Positions 1-8,412 of a stretch of DNA of 60,987 nucleotides are shown here, in pieces; the stretch's first letter is position 1; the number at the start of each line of letters is the position of its first letter. The stretch covers positions 1 through 60,987 of the forward strand of contig DASXFR010000153.1 of assembly GCA_036489495.1 (NCBI GenBank), in the 5' to 3' direction. The notes under the pieces are model-generated. The model was not told the DNA's origin. It saw nothing but the letters and a program-made list of their open reading frames with translations, and did no database searches. This stretch comes from DASZIT01 sp036489495. GTDB lineage: Bacteria; Actinomycetota; Acidimicrobiia; Acidimicrobiales; RAAP-2. Both the position numbers and the translations under genes were made by a program.

Positions 1-38
1 GACCGATGATCCGAACGGCCCGCCTGTAGACTGAGTAC

Positions 39-596
39 GTGCGAGTCATCGGGGGTGAGTTCCGGGGTCGCCGCCTGTTGCCTCCTGCGACCCCGTCGGT
101 GCGGCCCACCTCCGACCGCGCCCGGGAGGCGATCTTCGACATGCTGTTCAGCCTCGGCGGGGTCGACGGTCTCCAGGTCGCCGATCTGTTCTCGGGGACC
201 GGCGCCCTCGGCATCGAAGCCCTGTCCCGGGGGGCGGCCTCGGTCACCTTCGTGGATCGGGACCCGGCCAATCTCGACCTCGTCCGGCAGAACCTGGCGT
301 CGGTGGGACTGCCCGACGCCGAGCGCGACGGCTACGCCACCATCATCCGAGCCGACGTCGACACCTGGGTCGCCACCACCCTGTCCCGGTACGACCTCGT
401 CCTGGCCGATCCCCCCTACGCCTACGACGGGTGGGAGAACCTCATCCGCCGGCTCCCCGGCGATCTGGTCGTCCTCGAGTCGGGCGCCGAGTTGCCCGAG
501 GTCGACGGCTGGGGAGTCCTCAAATTCAAGCGCTATGGCGGTACCATCGTCACAGTTGCCCGACCGGAGCCGGTCTCTCAGAAAGGTGCCTCGTGA
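39..596 (+). CDS. rsmD: 16S rRNA (guanine(966)-N2)-methyltransferase RsmD
   Basis: Methylates N2 of G966 of 16S rRNA with S-adenosylmethionine during 30S subunit assembly. The 185-residue protein has SAM motif I, DLFSGTGALG, at residues 49-58 and the catalytic DPPY motif at 124-127, both diagnostic of this N2-guanine methyltransferase family; its length is normal. The GTG start has no Shine-Dalgarno sequence, but TAGACT (27-32) ends 6 nt before it, so the mRNA is probably leaderless. The stop codon overlaps the coaD start as GTGA. The rsmD-coaD pairing is widespread in bacteria, so the two genes are very likely co-transcribed. Confidence 0.95.
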   Translation: MRVIGGEFRGRRLLPPATPSVRPTSDRAREAIFDMLFSLGGVDGLQVADLFSGTGALGIEALSRGAASVTFVDRDPANLDLVRQNLASVGLPDAERDGYATIIRADVDTWVATTLSRYDLVLADPPYAYDGWENLIRRLPGDLVVLESGAELPEVDGWGVLKFKRYGGTIVTVARPEPVSQKGAS

Positions 597-1075
597 CCAT
601 TGCGCTGATTCCCGGATCATTCGATCCTGTCCACAATGGGCACCTGGAGGTCATCGAGCGCGCCTCGCGGCTGTTCGACGAAGTCATCGTCGCCGCCCTT
701 CGCAATCCCCAGAAGAGCCAGCCCCTCTTCGATCTGGACGAGCGCAAGGAGATGCTGGAGGAGGCGTTGGCCCACATGGACAACGTCCGCATCGTGTCGG
801 TGTCAACCCTGCTGGTGAACGTGGCCGAGGACGTCGGGGCCAGCGCCATCGTCAAGGGCCTGCGGGCGGTCTCCGACTTCGACAACGAGCTGCAGATGGC
901 CCAGATGAACCGGAAGCTCTCCGGGGTGGAGACCCTGTTCATCGCCAGCAGTTCCGAGCACTCGTTCATCGCCTCGCGTCTCCTCCGGGAGGTGGCCCGT
1001 TTCGGCGGCGACGTGACGGCTTTCGTTCCCAAGGTGGTGGCCGTACGGCTCCAGGAGAAGTTCGCCAATGAGTGA
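593..1075 (+). CDS. coaD: Phosphopantetheine adenylyltransferase
   Basis: Transfers AMP from ATP to 4'-phosphopantetheine, the penultimate step of coenzyme A synthesis. The GTG at 593 gives a 160-residue protein of normal family length that begins MTIALIPGSFDPVHNGH; the nucleotidyltransferase motif (T/H)xGH appears here as HNGH at residues 14-17. The C-terminal SSSEHSFIASRLLREV segment matches the conserved ATP-contacting helix. The start overlaps the rsmD stop by 4 nt and the stop overlaps the next gene by 8 nt, consistent with one operon. An open frame continues upstream inside rsmD but has no family similarity there. Confidence 0.95.
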   Translation: MTIALIPGSFDPVHNGHLEVIERASRLFDEVIVAALRNPQKSQPLFDLDERKEMLEEALAHMDNVRIVSVSTLLVNVAEDVGASAIVKGLRAVSDFDNELQMAQMNRKLSGVETLFIASSSEHSFIASRLLREVARFGGDVTAFVPKVVAVRLQEKFANE

Positions 1076-1682
1076 TCTGTTCGAAGATCTGGAAGCCCAG
1101 ACCGCCGCCAGCGAGGAGCAGGACGCCGAGACCCTGGTCCGGGAGGCATTGGATCTGGTCCTGACGGCCAAGGCCATGCCGCTGTCCGCCTCGGTGCTGA
1201 TCTCCCGCGAGGAGGTGGCCGATGTCCTCCAGGGCGCCCTCGATCGGATGCCGGACGAGATCCGGGAGGCCCGGTGGCTGCTGAAAGAGCGCGAGGAGTT
1301 CATCGCCGAGAAGAACCGCGAAGCCGACGCGCTGCTGGAAGAGGTGCGGGTCCAGGCCGAGCGGATGGTGCAACGCACCGAGATCGTCCGACAGGCCAAC
1401 CACGTGGCCCAACGAGTGCTCGACGACGCCAACGAGGAGGCCCGCCGGCTGCGCCACGAGGCGGAGGACTACGCCGACCAGAAGCTGGCCAGTTTCGAGA
1501 TCGTCCTCGACCGGACCATGAAGACGGTGCAGGCCGGCCGCGAGAAGCTCCGGGTCACCCCGCTCCCGCCGGTGGAGATCGGGGAGGGCGGGGACACCTC
1601 GCTGACCCCGGCTGCCGAGCTGGATCTCGAGGGGATGCACCCCGACGACCCCGAGGGTTTCTTCGATCAGGACCTCACCTGA
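1068..1682 (+). CDS. DivIVA/SepIVA-like coiled-coil protein
   Basis: A 204-residue acidic protein whose middle (about residues 60-165) is a long, charged heptad-like helix rich in E, R, A and Q. It has no signal peptide or membrane segment. In mycobacteria a DivIVA-like septation factor, SepIVA, is encoded next to the DUF177 gene and rnc, and this gene sits in the matching place between coaD and DUF177. I infer a role in cell-envelope or division-site organisation. Composition also resembles ATP-synthase b-subunit stalks, a common misannotation for such helices. The ATG overlaps the end of coaD by 8 nt. Position and coiled-coil nature are clear; the function is inferred. Confidence 0.7.
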   Translation: MSDLFEDLEAQTAASEEQDAETLVREALDLVLTAKAMPLSASVLISREEVADVLQGALDRMPDEIREARWLLKEREEFIAEKNREADALLEEVRVQAERMVQRTEIVRQANHVAQRVLDDANEEARRLRHEAEDYADQKLASFEIVLDRTMKTVQAGREKLRVTPLPPVEIGEGGDTSLTPAAELDLEGMHPDDPEGFFDQDLT

Positions 1683-1699
1683 CGGAAAGGACGGACACC

Positions 1700-2251
1700 G
1701 TGCGCACGTCGACGCCATTTCTCGTCCACGCCTCCAACCTCCGGAAGGTGGCTGGCACCGTTCGCCACGAGGAGCGCCGCGGGGTGATCGACGACCTGGC
1801 CACCGTCAGCGTCGGGGTGCCCGAGGGCGCCGAGGTCGACGCCCGGGTCACCCTCTCCTCCTATCCCGGCGGGGTCATGGCCACCGGACGGGTCTCCGCT
1901 CCCTGGCGGGGCGAGTGCCGGCGGTGCGGGGGCGTGGTCACCGGTGCGGTGGAGGCCGAAGTGCGGGAGCGCTACGTGATCGAGGGGGCGGAAGGCCGGC
2001 CCGGGGTGAGCGCCGACGAAGACGACGCCTACGTGCTGGCCGACGACATCCTCGACCTCGAGCCGTTGGCCCGGGACGCGGTGCTGCTCGAGCTCCCGCT
2101 GGCTCCGCTGTGCAAGGAGGACTGCCTGGGACTGTGCCCGCAGTGCGGGACCAACCTGAATCTCGAGAGCTGCAGCTGCGCGCCGCCGGCCGACCCGCGC
2201 TGGTCGGCCCTCGACGCGCTCCGTGACGGTGAGGGTCCGGCTTTGCCCTAG
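1700..2251 (+). CDS. DUF177 (YceD-like) zinc-ribbon protein
   Basis: A member of the DUF177/YceD family encoded directly before rpmF (L32) in most bacteria and linked to large-subunit rRNA accumulation; the molecular role is not settled. From GTG 1700 the protein has 183 residues. A CRRCGG motif lies near residue 75, and a C-terminal cysteine cluster (CKEDCLGLCPQCG, then CSC) near residues 138-160 is the hallmark of the family and probably binds zinc. GGAAAGGA lies 8-16 nt upstream of the GTG and supports this start. It is followed after 12 nt by rpmF, as expected. Confidence 0.9.
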   Translation: MRTSTPFLVHASNLRKVAGTVRHEERRGVIDDLATVSVGVPEGAEVDARVTLSSYPGGVMATGRVSAPWRGECRRCGGVVTGAVEAEVRERYVIEGAEGRPGVSADEDDAYVLADDILDLEPLARDAVLLELPLAPLCKEDCLGLCPQCGTNLNLESCSCAPPADPRWSALDALRDGEGPALP

Positions 2252-2263
2252 AATGCCCTCCCT

Positions 2264-2443
2264 ATGGCCGTCCCCAAGAAGAAGACCTCCAAGGCGAAGA
2301 GCCGCAGCCGCCGCGCATCCAACTGGGTGTTGAAGGCGCCAGCCCGTTCGGTGTGCCCGCAGTGCACCCACGCCAAGCTGCCCCATGTCGTGTGCCCGAA
2401 CTGCGGTTGGTACAAGGGTCGCCAGGCGATCGAAGTCGAGTAG
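2264..2443 (+). CDS. rpmF: 50S ribosomal protein L32
   Basis: A 59-residue zinc-ribbon ribosomal protein of the large subunit. It begins MAVPKKKTSKAKSRSRR, the standard L32 N-terminus, and has the CPQC and CPNC zinc-binding pairs near residues 31-34 and 44-47. Its stop TAG shares its last base with the GTG start of plsX. The DUF177-rpmF-plsX order is one of the most conserved in bacteria and couples ribosome production with membrane lipid synthesis. Confidence 0.96.
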   Translation: MAVPKKKTSKAKSRSRRASNWVLKAPARSVCPQCTHAKLPHVVCPNCGWYKGRQAIEVE

Positions 2444-3489
2444 TGGCCCGGGGTGGCGTCCGCCCGACGGGTGAGGCGTTTGCGAGCCTTCCGGTGGCGG
2501 TCGATGCCATGGGTGGTGACCGGGCTCCGGCCGAGATCGTCGCCGGTGCCCGCCGGGTAGCCGAGGAATCGGCCATCGGGGTGCTCCTGGTCGGCCGGCC
2601 CGGGGAGATGGGCGACACCGGCGGGCTCCCCGAGCTCCATGCCAGCGAGGTCATCGGCATGGACGACGACCCCGGCCAGGGAGTCCGCCGCAAGAAGGAC
2701 TCGTCGCTGGTCCGGGCGGCGGAAGCCGTACGCGACGGGAAGGCGATGGCCATGGTCTCGGCCGGGAACACCGGTGCCACCATGGCCTCGGCCCTGTTGA
2801 GGATGGGGCGCCTCCCCGGGGTGATCCGGCCGGCCATCGCCACCCCCATCCCCAATCCGGGATCCGGCCAGCCGCCGACCGTGCTGCTGGACTCGGGCGC
2901 CAACGCCGAGTGCAGCCCGCAGATGCTGGTGCAGTTCGCCCAGATGGGGGCGGCCTTCGCCCGCCAGCGCTACGGGGTCGCCCTCCCCACCGTGGCCCTC
3001 CTCTCCATCGGTGAGGAGAAGTCCAAAGGCACCCCGCTGGAGAAAGAGGCCCACGCCCTGTTGACCGTGGGGCTCGGCGGTGAGGGATTCGAGTTCATCG
3101 GCAACGTCGAGGGGCGGGACTTCCTCCATGCCGCCGCCGACGTCATCGTGACCGACGGGTTCACCGGCAACGTCGCCCTCAAGACGTTGGAAGGATCGCT
3201 CAAGTTCCTGGTTGCCGCCCTCACCGAGATCCTCGGTCGTCCCGGGCTCGAACTGGCCGCCGAGGCGCTGCTCCCGGCCATCGCCCCGTTGGCCACCGAG
3301 CTCGAGCCGGAGGGGACCGGCGGGGCCATGCTGCTCGGGGTGGACGGGGTCTGCGTCATCAGCCACGGGTCGTCGTCGGCGACGGCCATGGTCAATGCCA
3401 TCACCGTGGCCCACGATCTGGCCGTCGGCGGTCTGGTGGCGGCGGTGGCCGACGCGGTGACCGAGATACCCACCCCGGTCGCCGACTGA
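2443..3489 (+). CDS. plsX: Phosphate acyltransferase PlsX
   Basis: Converts acyl-ACP and phosphate to acyl-phosphate, feeding phosphatidic acid synthesis through PlsY. The 348-residue protein has the family signatures VAVDAMGGDRAP near residue 17, SAGNTGA near 106, LDSGAN near 148 and VTDGFTGNVALKTLEG near 236. The GTG at 2443 overlaps the rpmF stop. The usual downstream partner acpP is not adjacent but about 4.6 kb away, beyond a set of unrelated genes. Confidence 0.96.
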   Translation: MARGGVRPTGEAFASLPVAVDAMGGDRAPAEIVAGARRVAEESAIGVLLVGRPGEMGDTGGLPELHASEVIGMDDDPGQGVRRKKDSSLVRAAEAVRDGKAMAMVSAGNTGATMASALLRMGRLPGVIRPAIATPIPNPGSGQPPTVLLDSGANAECSPQMLVQFAQMGAAFARQRYGVALPTVALLSIGEEKSKGTPLEKEAHALLTVGLGGEGFEFIGNVEGRDFLHAAADVIVTDGFTGNVALKTLEGSLKFLVAALTEILGRPGLELAAEALLPAIAPLATELEPEGTGGAMLLGVDGVCVISHGSSSATAMVNAITVAHDLAVGGLVAAVADAVTEIPTPVAD

Positions 3490-3593
3490 GGCCGAGCTTC
3501 ACCCTCCGGATCACGCTGGGTGGGGGCGGGGTGCCGTACGCTGGCCGGCGGTGCCAACCCTCCCCAGCTCCGCCGGCTCCCGGCGGCCATGAG

Positions 3594-4364
3594 GTGACCT
3601 TCGGATCGCTCCCCGGGCCGGGCTGGCACCCCGACCCCGGCAACCCCCAGTACTGGCGGTGGTGGGACGGGAGCTCCTGGTCGGCGCATGTCGCCCCACG
3701 GGCGCCGGCCTTCCGGCCTCCGGCCGAGTTCCTGGCCGCCGAAGAGGTCATGTCCCCCTGGGCCCGGGCGGCGGTGGTGCTGTATCCGGTGGTCGCCTTC
3801 GCCCTCGGCCTGCTGGGATTCATCTACGCCCCCCGCTACCAACACTTCTTCCATGAGCTGCGGCTGGCCTTCGACGCCGCCCAGAACAACAACGGGAGTT
3901 TCGTGGCTCCGCCCGGGCCCTCGGTGCCCGACTGGAACCTCCTGTTCGCCCCGCTCTCCTTCGGCGCCCAGATCGTCTTTCTGATCTGGCAGTACCGGGC
4001 GGCGGGTGTCGCCCGTCTGCTCGGTTACCCGGCCCGGCACTCGCCGGGTTGGGGGGTGGCGTTCTGGTTCATCCCGATCGTCAATTTCTGGATGCCGTAC
4101 CAGGCGATCCGGGATTGCCTGCCCCCCGGCCATCCGGAACGGAAGTCGGTGTTGTGGGTCTGGCTCCTGCTGCTGGTGAGCAACATTGCCCTCCCCTGGC
4201 TGACCATCTTCAGTGCCTATGACCGGCCGCTGGGGGTCGCCGTCCTGGTCGGTCTGGGGGTACTGGAGGCGTTCATGGGCTACCGCGCCCACCGGGTGGT
4301 GATGGCGGTCAGGGAGCTACACCGCCACGGGGTGGCATCGCTCTACCGACAACCGACGCGCTGA
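3594..4364 (+). CDS. DUF2510-domain polytopic membrane protein (DUF4328-like)
   Basis: About 256 residues from GTG 3594; a longer form from GTG 3531 is also open. Near the N-terminus is a short DUF2510 motif (PGWHPDP...YWRWWDGSSWS), a soluble Trp-rich module that actinobacteria place before membrane domains. It is followed by about five hydrophobic segments with spacing typical of DUF4328 proteins, including a GWGVAFWFIPIVNFWMPYQA stretch around the second or third. No catalytic motif is visible. It is the first of five genes separating plsX from acpP. Function unknown; membrane location is clear from the sequence. Confidence 0.65.
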   Translation: MTFGSLPGPGWHPDPGNPQYWRWWDGSSWSAHVAPRAPAFRPPAEFLAAEEVMSPWARAAVVLYPVVAFALGLLGFIYAPRYQHFFHELRLAFDAAQNNNGSFVAPPGPSVPDWNLLFAPLSFGAQIVFLIWQYRAAGVARLLGYPARHSPGWGVAFWFIPIVNFWMPYQAIRDCLPPGHPERKSVLWVWLLLLVSNIALPWLTIFSAYDRPLGVAVLVGLGVLEAFMGYRAHRVVMAVRELHRHGVASLYRQPTR

Positions 4365-4394
4365 CCCGTCCACCCTCCGATCGCCGGGTCCGGG

Positions 4395-5261
4395 TCAAGG
4401 AAGGGCGAAGCCGCTTTCGGTGATCAGCTTCTCGGTGACCTCCCAGAGCCGATCGGCGTCGGCGTCGGAGCGCCCGTAGCGGGATGGATGCCCGGGCCGA
4501 GAGTGCACGTAGTAGCCGCCGGTCCTTCCCTCGACTTCGGGGGAGGCGGCCAGGTAGACCGAAGTGGCCGCCCCGGCAGTGGCGGAGATCTCGAACGGGC
4601 GGATCAGCCGGTTTCCCCAGCCCATGATGCCGGTCATGTCGCCATCCAATCCGAAGCCGCTGCGCACCGGTCCCGGATGGACGGCATTGGCGGTGGCGTG
4701 GGTGTCAGCGAGTCGAAGGGCCAGCCCCCGGGTGAAGAGCAGATTGGCCAGTTTCGACTGGGAGTAGGCGCCAAAGGTGCTGTAGCGCTGCTCGCCCTGC
4801 AGGTCGCTCCAGTTCATGCCGGTCAGGGCCAGGTGATGGCCGAACGACGACAGGTTGACGATCCGCCCCGATTCGGCCTGCTTCAGCCGATCGAGGAGCA
4901 GGGCGGTGAGGAAGAACGGGCCGATGTGATTGACCCCGAACGTCTGCTCGAATCCCTGGGCGGTGACCTGCCGGGTCGTCCAGATGCCGCCGGCGTTGTT
5001 GACCAGCACGTCGAGGCGGTCCCAGCGGGACATCAGCTCCTTGGCCCCGGATTCGACCGAGGAGAGGTCGGCCAGATCCAGGATGACGACGTGGACGTCG
5101 TCGGATCCGGAGGCCGCCCGCACGTCGGCCGCCGCGGCTTCGGCCTTGTCCGGATTCCGGCAGGCCAGCACGGTGGTGGCGCCCATGGTGGCCAACGCCA
5201 CGGCTGTCTCCTTGCCGATGCCGGAGTTGGCGCCGGTGATGACGACGACTTTGTCTTGCAC
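4395..5261 (-). CDS. Short-chain dehydrogenase/reductase (retinol dehydrogenase-like)
   Basis: A 288-residue NAD(P)-dependent oxidoreductase. The Rossmann motif TGANSGIG is at residues 9-16, NNAG near residue 90, and the catalytic YSQSK (YxxxK) near 166. The insert pattern after NNAG and the FGVNHIGPFFLT segment are characteristic of the RDH/protochlorophyllide-reductase-like SDR branch. The GTG at 5261 follows a GAAAGAGA-type ribosome site; the frame stays open upstream into the acyl-CoA dehydrogenase gene, but homology begins here. It lies 47 nt downstream of that dehydrogenase on the same strand, so the two probably form one transcript. Substrate cannot be told from sequence. Confidence 0.85.
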   Translation of the reverse strand: MQDKVVVITGANSGIGKETAVALATMGATTVLACRNPDKAEAAAADVRAASGSDDVHVVILDLADLSSVESGAKELMSRWDRLDVLVNNAGGIWTTRQVTAQGFEQTFGVNHIGPFFLTALLLDRLKQAESGRIVNLSSFGHHLALTGMNWSDLQGEQRYSTFGAYSQSKLANLLFTRGLALRLADTHATANAVHPGPVRSGFGLDGDMTGIMGWGNRLIRPFEISATAGAATSVYLAASPEVEGRTGGYYVHSRPGHPSRYGRSDADADRLWEVTEKLITESGFALP

Positions 5262-5308
5262 GTAGGTGTCTCTTTCGCTCGATTTCGGATCCGGTGGCCG
5301 ACGCCGAG

Positions 5309-6547
5309 CTACCGGTTGAGGAGGTCCTTGGCGATGTGGGTGACCTGGATCTCGTCGGTGCCGGCGTAGATCTGGAACACCTTGGCGTCGCGGGCCAACT
5401 GCTCGACCCGGAACTCCGACATGTAGCCGTTGCCCCCGAACAGTTGCACGGCTTCCATGGCCACCTCGGAGGCAGCCTGGGCCGAGTACAGCTTCATGGC
5501 CGACGCTTCGGCCAGGGTCAGGCTCTTCCCGGCCGCCGACATCTCGATGTGCCGGAACACCAGGTTCTGGACGTTGAGCCGGGCAATCTCCATCTTGGCC
5601 AACTTGAGCTGGATGAGCTGCCGGTCGCCGATGCGCGACCCCCACAGCATCCGGTCCTGGGCATAGGCCACCGACAGCTTCAGGCACTCCTCGATGAGGC
5701 CGAGGGACATGGCCGCCACCCCGGCCCGCTCGGTGACGAAGTTGCCCTTGGCCGAGTCGCGTCCGCTTCCCTCCCGGTCGTCCTCGGTTTCCCCGAGCAG
5801 GCAGTCCTTGCCCACCCGCACATCGGACAAGAAGAGCTCCCCGGTGGGGGAGGAGTGGAGTCCCATCTTGCGGAAGGGCTTGGACTGCTCCAGACCCGGG
5901 ATCCCCTTGTCGAGGACGAAGGTCAGGACCTTCCGGTCGCGGATCGGGGTGTCCGTGCCGTCGTCGAGCTTGGCGTAGAACACGATGGTGTCGGCGTAGG
6001 GGCCATTGGTGATGAACGTCTTGTTGCCGTTGAGGATGTACTCGTCGCCGTCTCTCCGGGCCGACGACTTCATGCCCCCCAGCGCATCCGATCCCGAATC
6101 CGGTTCGGTGATGGCCCAGGCACCCACCTTGTCCATGGTCAGGAGGTCGAGGCCCCACCGCTCCATCTGGTTCGGGGTGCCCTGCTTCATGATGGTGCCG
6201 GCGGCCAACCCCATGCTGACCCCCATGGCCGTCACGATCCCCGGGCAGTAATGGCAGAGCTCCACGATGGGGATGAGGGCCATGGCGGCCGCGCCGCCGT
6301 CGCCCCGGCTTTCGTCCCGTGCGGCCGACGGTGTTGCCTCGTCGCGATCGCGCTTGCGATCGAGCTGGGCCTTGAACCGCTCGCGGGCCATCTGGTCCAT
6401 GCCGAAGGTGGCGTACAGCTGCCGGATGATGTCGTACGGCGCCATGTCGCCGTGCTCCAAGTCATCGATGTGGGGCACCACCTCCGCCTCGATGAACCGG
6501 CGGACGGTGTCCCGGACCATCAACTGCTCTTCTGACCATTCGTACAC
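5309..6547 (-). CDS. Acyl-CoA dehydrogenase family protein
   Basis: A 412-residue FAD-dependent acyl-CoA dehydrogenase catalysing alpha,beta-desaturation of acyl-CoA thioesters. The ITEPDSGSDA segment in the first third is the FAD/substrate signature, and the C-terminus has IYAGTDEIQVTHIAKDLL, the family signature that includes the usual catalytic-base region. A charged insert near residues 60-80 is longer than in typical members. The GTG start is preceded by AGGAGGTC, one of the best Shine-Dalgarno sites in the window. It is upstream of the SDR on the minus strand; the pair suggests lipid or side-chain catabolism. Confidence 0.9.
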   Translation of the reverse strand: MYEWSEEQLMVRDTVRRFIEAEVVPHIDDLEHGDMAPYDIIRQLYATFGMDQMARERFKAQLDRKRDRDEATPSAARDESRGDGGAAAMALIPIVELCHYCPGIVTAMGVSMGLAAGTIMKQGTPNQMERWGLDLLTMDKVGAWAITEPDSGSDALGGMKSSARRDGDEYILNGNKTFITNGPYADTIVFYAKLDDGTDTPIRDRKVLTFVLDKGIPGLEQSKPFRKMGLHSSPTGELFLSDVRVGKDCLLGETEDDREGSGRDSAKGNFVTERAGVAAMSLGLIEECLKLSVAYAQDRMLWGSRIGDRQLIQLKLAKMEIARLNVQNLVFRHIEMSAAGKSLTLAEASAMKLYSAQAASEVAMEAVQLFGGNGYMSEFRVEQLARDAKVFQIYAGTDEIQVTHIAKDLLNR

Positions 6548-6623
6548 GGTTGACCTCCTGATGACCCTCAGTCGCTGACGGCAGCCGGGATGAGGCTATC
6601 CGAGGTCGGCCTACAGTCGGTGG

Positions 6624-7025
6624 GTGCGACCGGTTCGACGACCAGCCAACGCCCAGGACACGCCGTTTCACCGCTGGGGCGGGGAGGCGTTCTTCGTGGC
6701 GTTGGTCGACCGGTTCTATGCCGGAGTCGAGACCGATCTGCTCCTGCGCCCCATGTATCCCGAGGACCTCTCCGGCCCCAAGGCGCATCTGGCCATGTTC
6801 CTGGCCCAGTACTGGGGCGGACCCCCTAACTTCAACGAGCAACGGGGACAGCCCCGGCTGCGGATGCGGCATGTCAAGTTCGCCATCGGAACCGCGGAGG
6901 CGGAGGCCTGGCTCGGTCACATGACCGAGGCGGTCCGGTCGGCGGGTTTGGAGGCGGCGGATGAAACCCAGATGCTCGACTACATGAGGATGGCGGCCAC
7001 CAGCCTGGTCAACGCCCGAACCTGA
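6624..7025 (+). CDS. glbO: Group II truncated hemoglobin (GlbO-like)
   Basis: A 133-residue 2-on-2 globin. The protein begins with a short extension followed by FHRWGGEAFFVALVDRFYAG (helices A-B), has the YP dipeptide and the AQYWGGP segment that marks trHb group II/O, and the proximal histidine in LRMRHVKFAI. Known members bind O2 and handle nitric oxide or peroxide; here the role is inferred from family. The GTG start has TACAGT (6612-6617) ending exactly 6 nt upstream and no Shine-Dalgarno site, suggesting a leaderless mRNA divergent from the acyl-CoA dehydrogenase. Confidence 0.9.
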   Translation: MRPVRRPANAQDTPFHRWGGEAFFVALVDRFYAGVETDLLLRPMYPEDLSGPKAHLAMFLAQYWGGPPNFNEQRGQPRLRMRHVKFAIGTAEAEAWLGHMTEAVRSAGLEAADETQMLDYMRMAATSLVNART

Positions 7026-7026
7026 A

Positions 7027-7815
7027 TCACCAGGTCATCCCGAGCACGTCGCGCATGGCCTTCTCGAACGTCGGATCGTCCAACTGCGACCGCGCCCCGA
7101 GGACCATCTCGGCGTCGTCGCCCACCGGCACCCGGAGCGGGGTGGTGGGGTCCTCGATGGCTCGCCGGATGGCCACCGCCACGATCTCCGGCCCGGGCCG
7201 GCCCTGGGGACCGGTGACTTTGGCGTCGGTGCCGTCCCACTGCTCCCACAGCTCGGCATAGACCGGGTCGCCGCTGTGGGGGGCCGACGGCTTCATCCCG
7301 GTCCCGATGTATCCGGGCTCGATGATGACGACACGGATCCCGAAATGCCCGACTTCGTAGTGCAGGGTTTCCGACAGCGACTCGAGGGCGTACTTGCAGG
7401 CGGAGTACGGGCCCTCCAACGGCGTGGACACCCGGCCCTGGATGGAGCTGACGTTCACCACCACACCGTGGCCCCGCGGTCGCCAGGCGGGGAGCACCGC
7501 TTGGACCAGGCGTAACGGCCCGAGGGTATTGGTCTCCAGCATCTGCTGGAACCGGTCGAGGGGGAAGTCCTCCAGCGGCCCCTTCCCCGAGATCGCCGCG
7601 TTGTTGACGATGACGTCCAGCTCCCCGGCCTGGTCGAGGGCAGAACCGATCGAACTCGGGTCGGTGACGTCGAGGGGGAGGCGCCGACTCACGTCGAGAT
7701 GGTCGAGCAGGGTGACGTCCCGGGCGGTGGCGACGACCTCATGGCCTGCCCGGGTCAGCTCGGTGGCGGTGGCCGCCCCGATGGCCCGGGCCGCCCCGGT
7801 GATCAGGATCCGCAT
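7027..7815 (-). CDS. SDR family oxidoreductase
   Basis: A 262-residue classical short-chain dehydrogenase. The coenzyme motif TGAARAIG is at residues 6-13, NNAA near 80 (in place of NNAG), and YSACKYALESLSE contains the catalytic YxxxK. The ATG at 7815 (MRILITGAA) is the natural family start; an upstream frame of about 56 residues is open but low in complexity. It is convergent with the globin gene, the two stop codons being only 1 nt apart. Substrate unknown. Confidence 0.85.
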   Translation of the reverse strand: MRILITGAARAIGAATATELTRAGHEVVATARDVTLLDHLDVSRRLPLDVTDPSSIGSALDQAGELDVIVNNAAISGKGPLEDFPLDRFQQMLETNTLGPLRLVQAVLPAWRPRGHGVVVNVSSIQGRVSTPLEGPYSACKYALESLSETLHYEVGHFGIRVVIIEPGYIGTGMKPSAPHSGDPVYAELWEQWDGTDAKVTGPQGRPGPEIVAVAIRRAIEDPTTPLRVPVGDDAEMVLGARSQLDDPTFEKAMRDVLGMTW

Positions 7816-8114
7816 GGTTCGCAGCGTAGGACAGGGTTCGGACGGCGCCGAGGGGACGTCGTGTTGGGTAGGCGTTTCGGTCTGATCGACCCGCCCTTCA
7901 CCGCCGGATGGATCCGGTTTCAGCCCGTTTTCCCTGCTCACCCGCCGACTATCCGCATGACATCTGTGTGATTCCGGTAGCATGTGAGCGCTTCACAAGC
8001 CGCCGGACTGGTTCGCCGAGGGATGTGGGCTACGAGGATAATCCCTGGTAGCGACGTATTTATCCTGGAGGGCCCCGGCCGGTTGGTCCGAATTCGCTCA
8101 ACCCAGGAGTCGCC
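7816..8114. other. Intergenic region upstream of acpP
   Basis: A 299-nt divergent spacer between an SDR (minus) and acpP (plus). I see no gene. Candidate -10 elements for acpP are TAGCAT at 7978-7983, with ATGACA 15 nt before it, and GATAAT at 8037-8042; neither has an ideally spaced -35. CAGGAG at 8103-8108 is the acpP ribosome-binding site. The presence of a promoter is likely because acpP begins a new plus-strand run, but its exact position is uncertain. Confidence 0.3.
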
Positions 8115-8411
8115 GTGCCCCCAGAGGCCCATGTGGAAAAGGGTCCCCTCGATCGCCAGCAGGTATTCGAGCTCACCCGTGACCTGCTCGCGGACATTTT
8201 GGAGATCGAGCCCAACACCATCACCGAGTCGTCGTCGTTCGCCGAGGACCTGAATGCCGACTCCTTGGCGCTGATCGAGCTGGTGGAAGCTCTGGAGGAA
8301 GAGCTGGGGGAGCGCTCGGTCGGGTTCCGCATCGATGACGAAGATCTCGAGGACCTGCGCACCGTCCGCGACGCGGTGGACTACGTCCACACCAAACTCG
8401 AGGGAGCCTGA
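8115..8411 (+). CDS. acpP: Acyl carrier protein
   Basis: A 98-residue acidic carrier protein for fatty acid synthesis. The phosphopantetheine attachment serine lies in the DLNADSLALIELVEALEEE helix (DSL motif, Ser about residue 53). It is somewhat longer than the 77-residue E. coli protein because of an N-terminal extension, common in actinobacteria. GTG 8115 follows an AGGAG site by 6 nt. It directly precedes rnc, as in many bacteria, but it is separated from plsX by several unrelated genes. Confidence 0.93.
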   Translation: MPPEAHVEKGPLDRQQVFELTRDLLADILEIEPNTITESSSFAEDLNADSLALIELVEALEEELGERSVGFRIDDEDLEDLRTVRDAVDYVHTKLEGA

Positions 8412-8412
8412 G

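Noticed and set aside
5262..6158. N-terminal extension of the SDR gene into the acyl-CoA dehydrogenase
   Set aside because: The extra 299 codons are the dehydrogenase gene read in another frame; SDR homology starts at GTG 5261.
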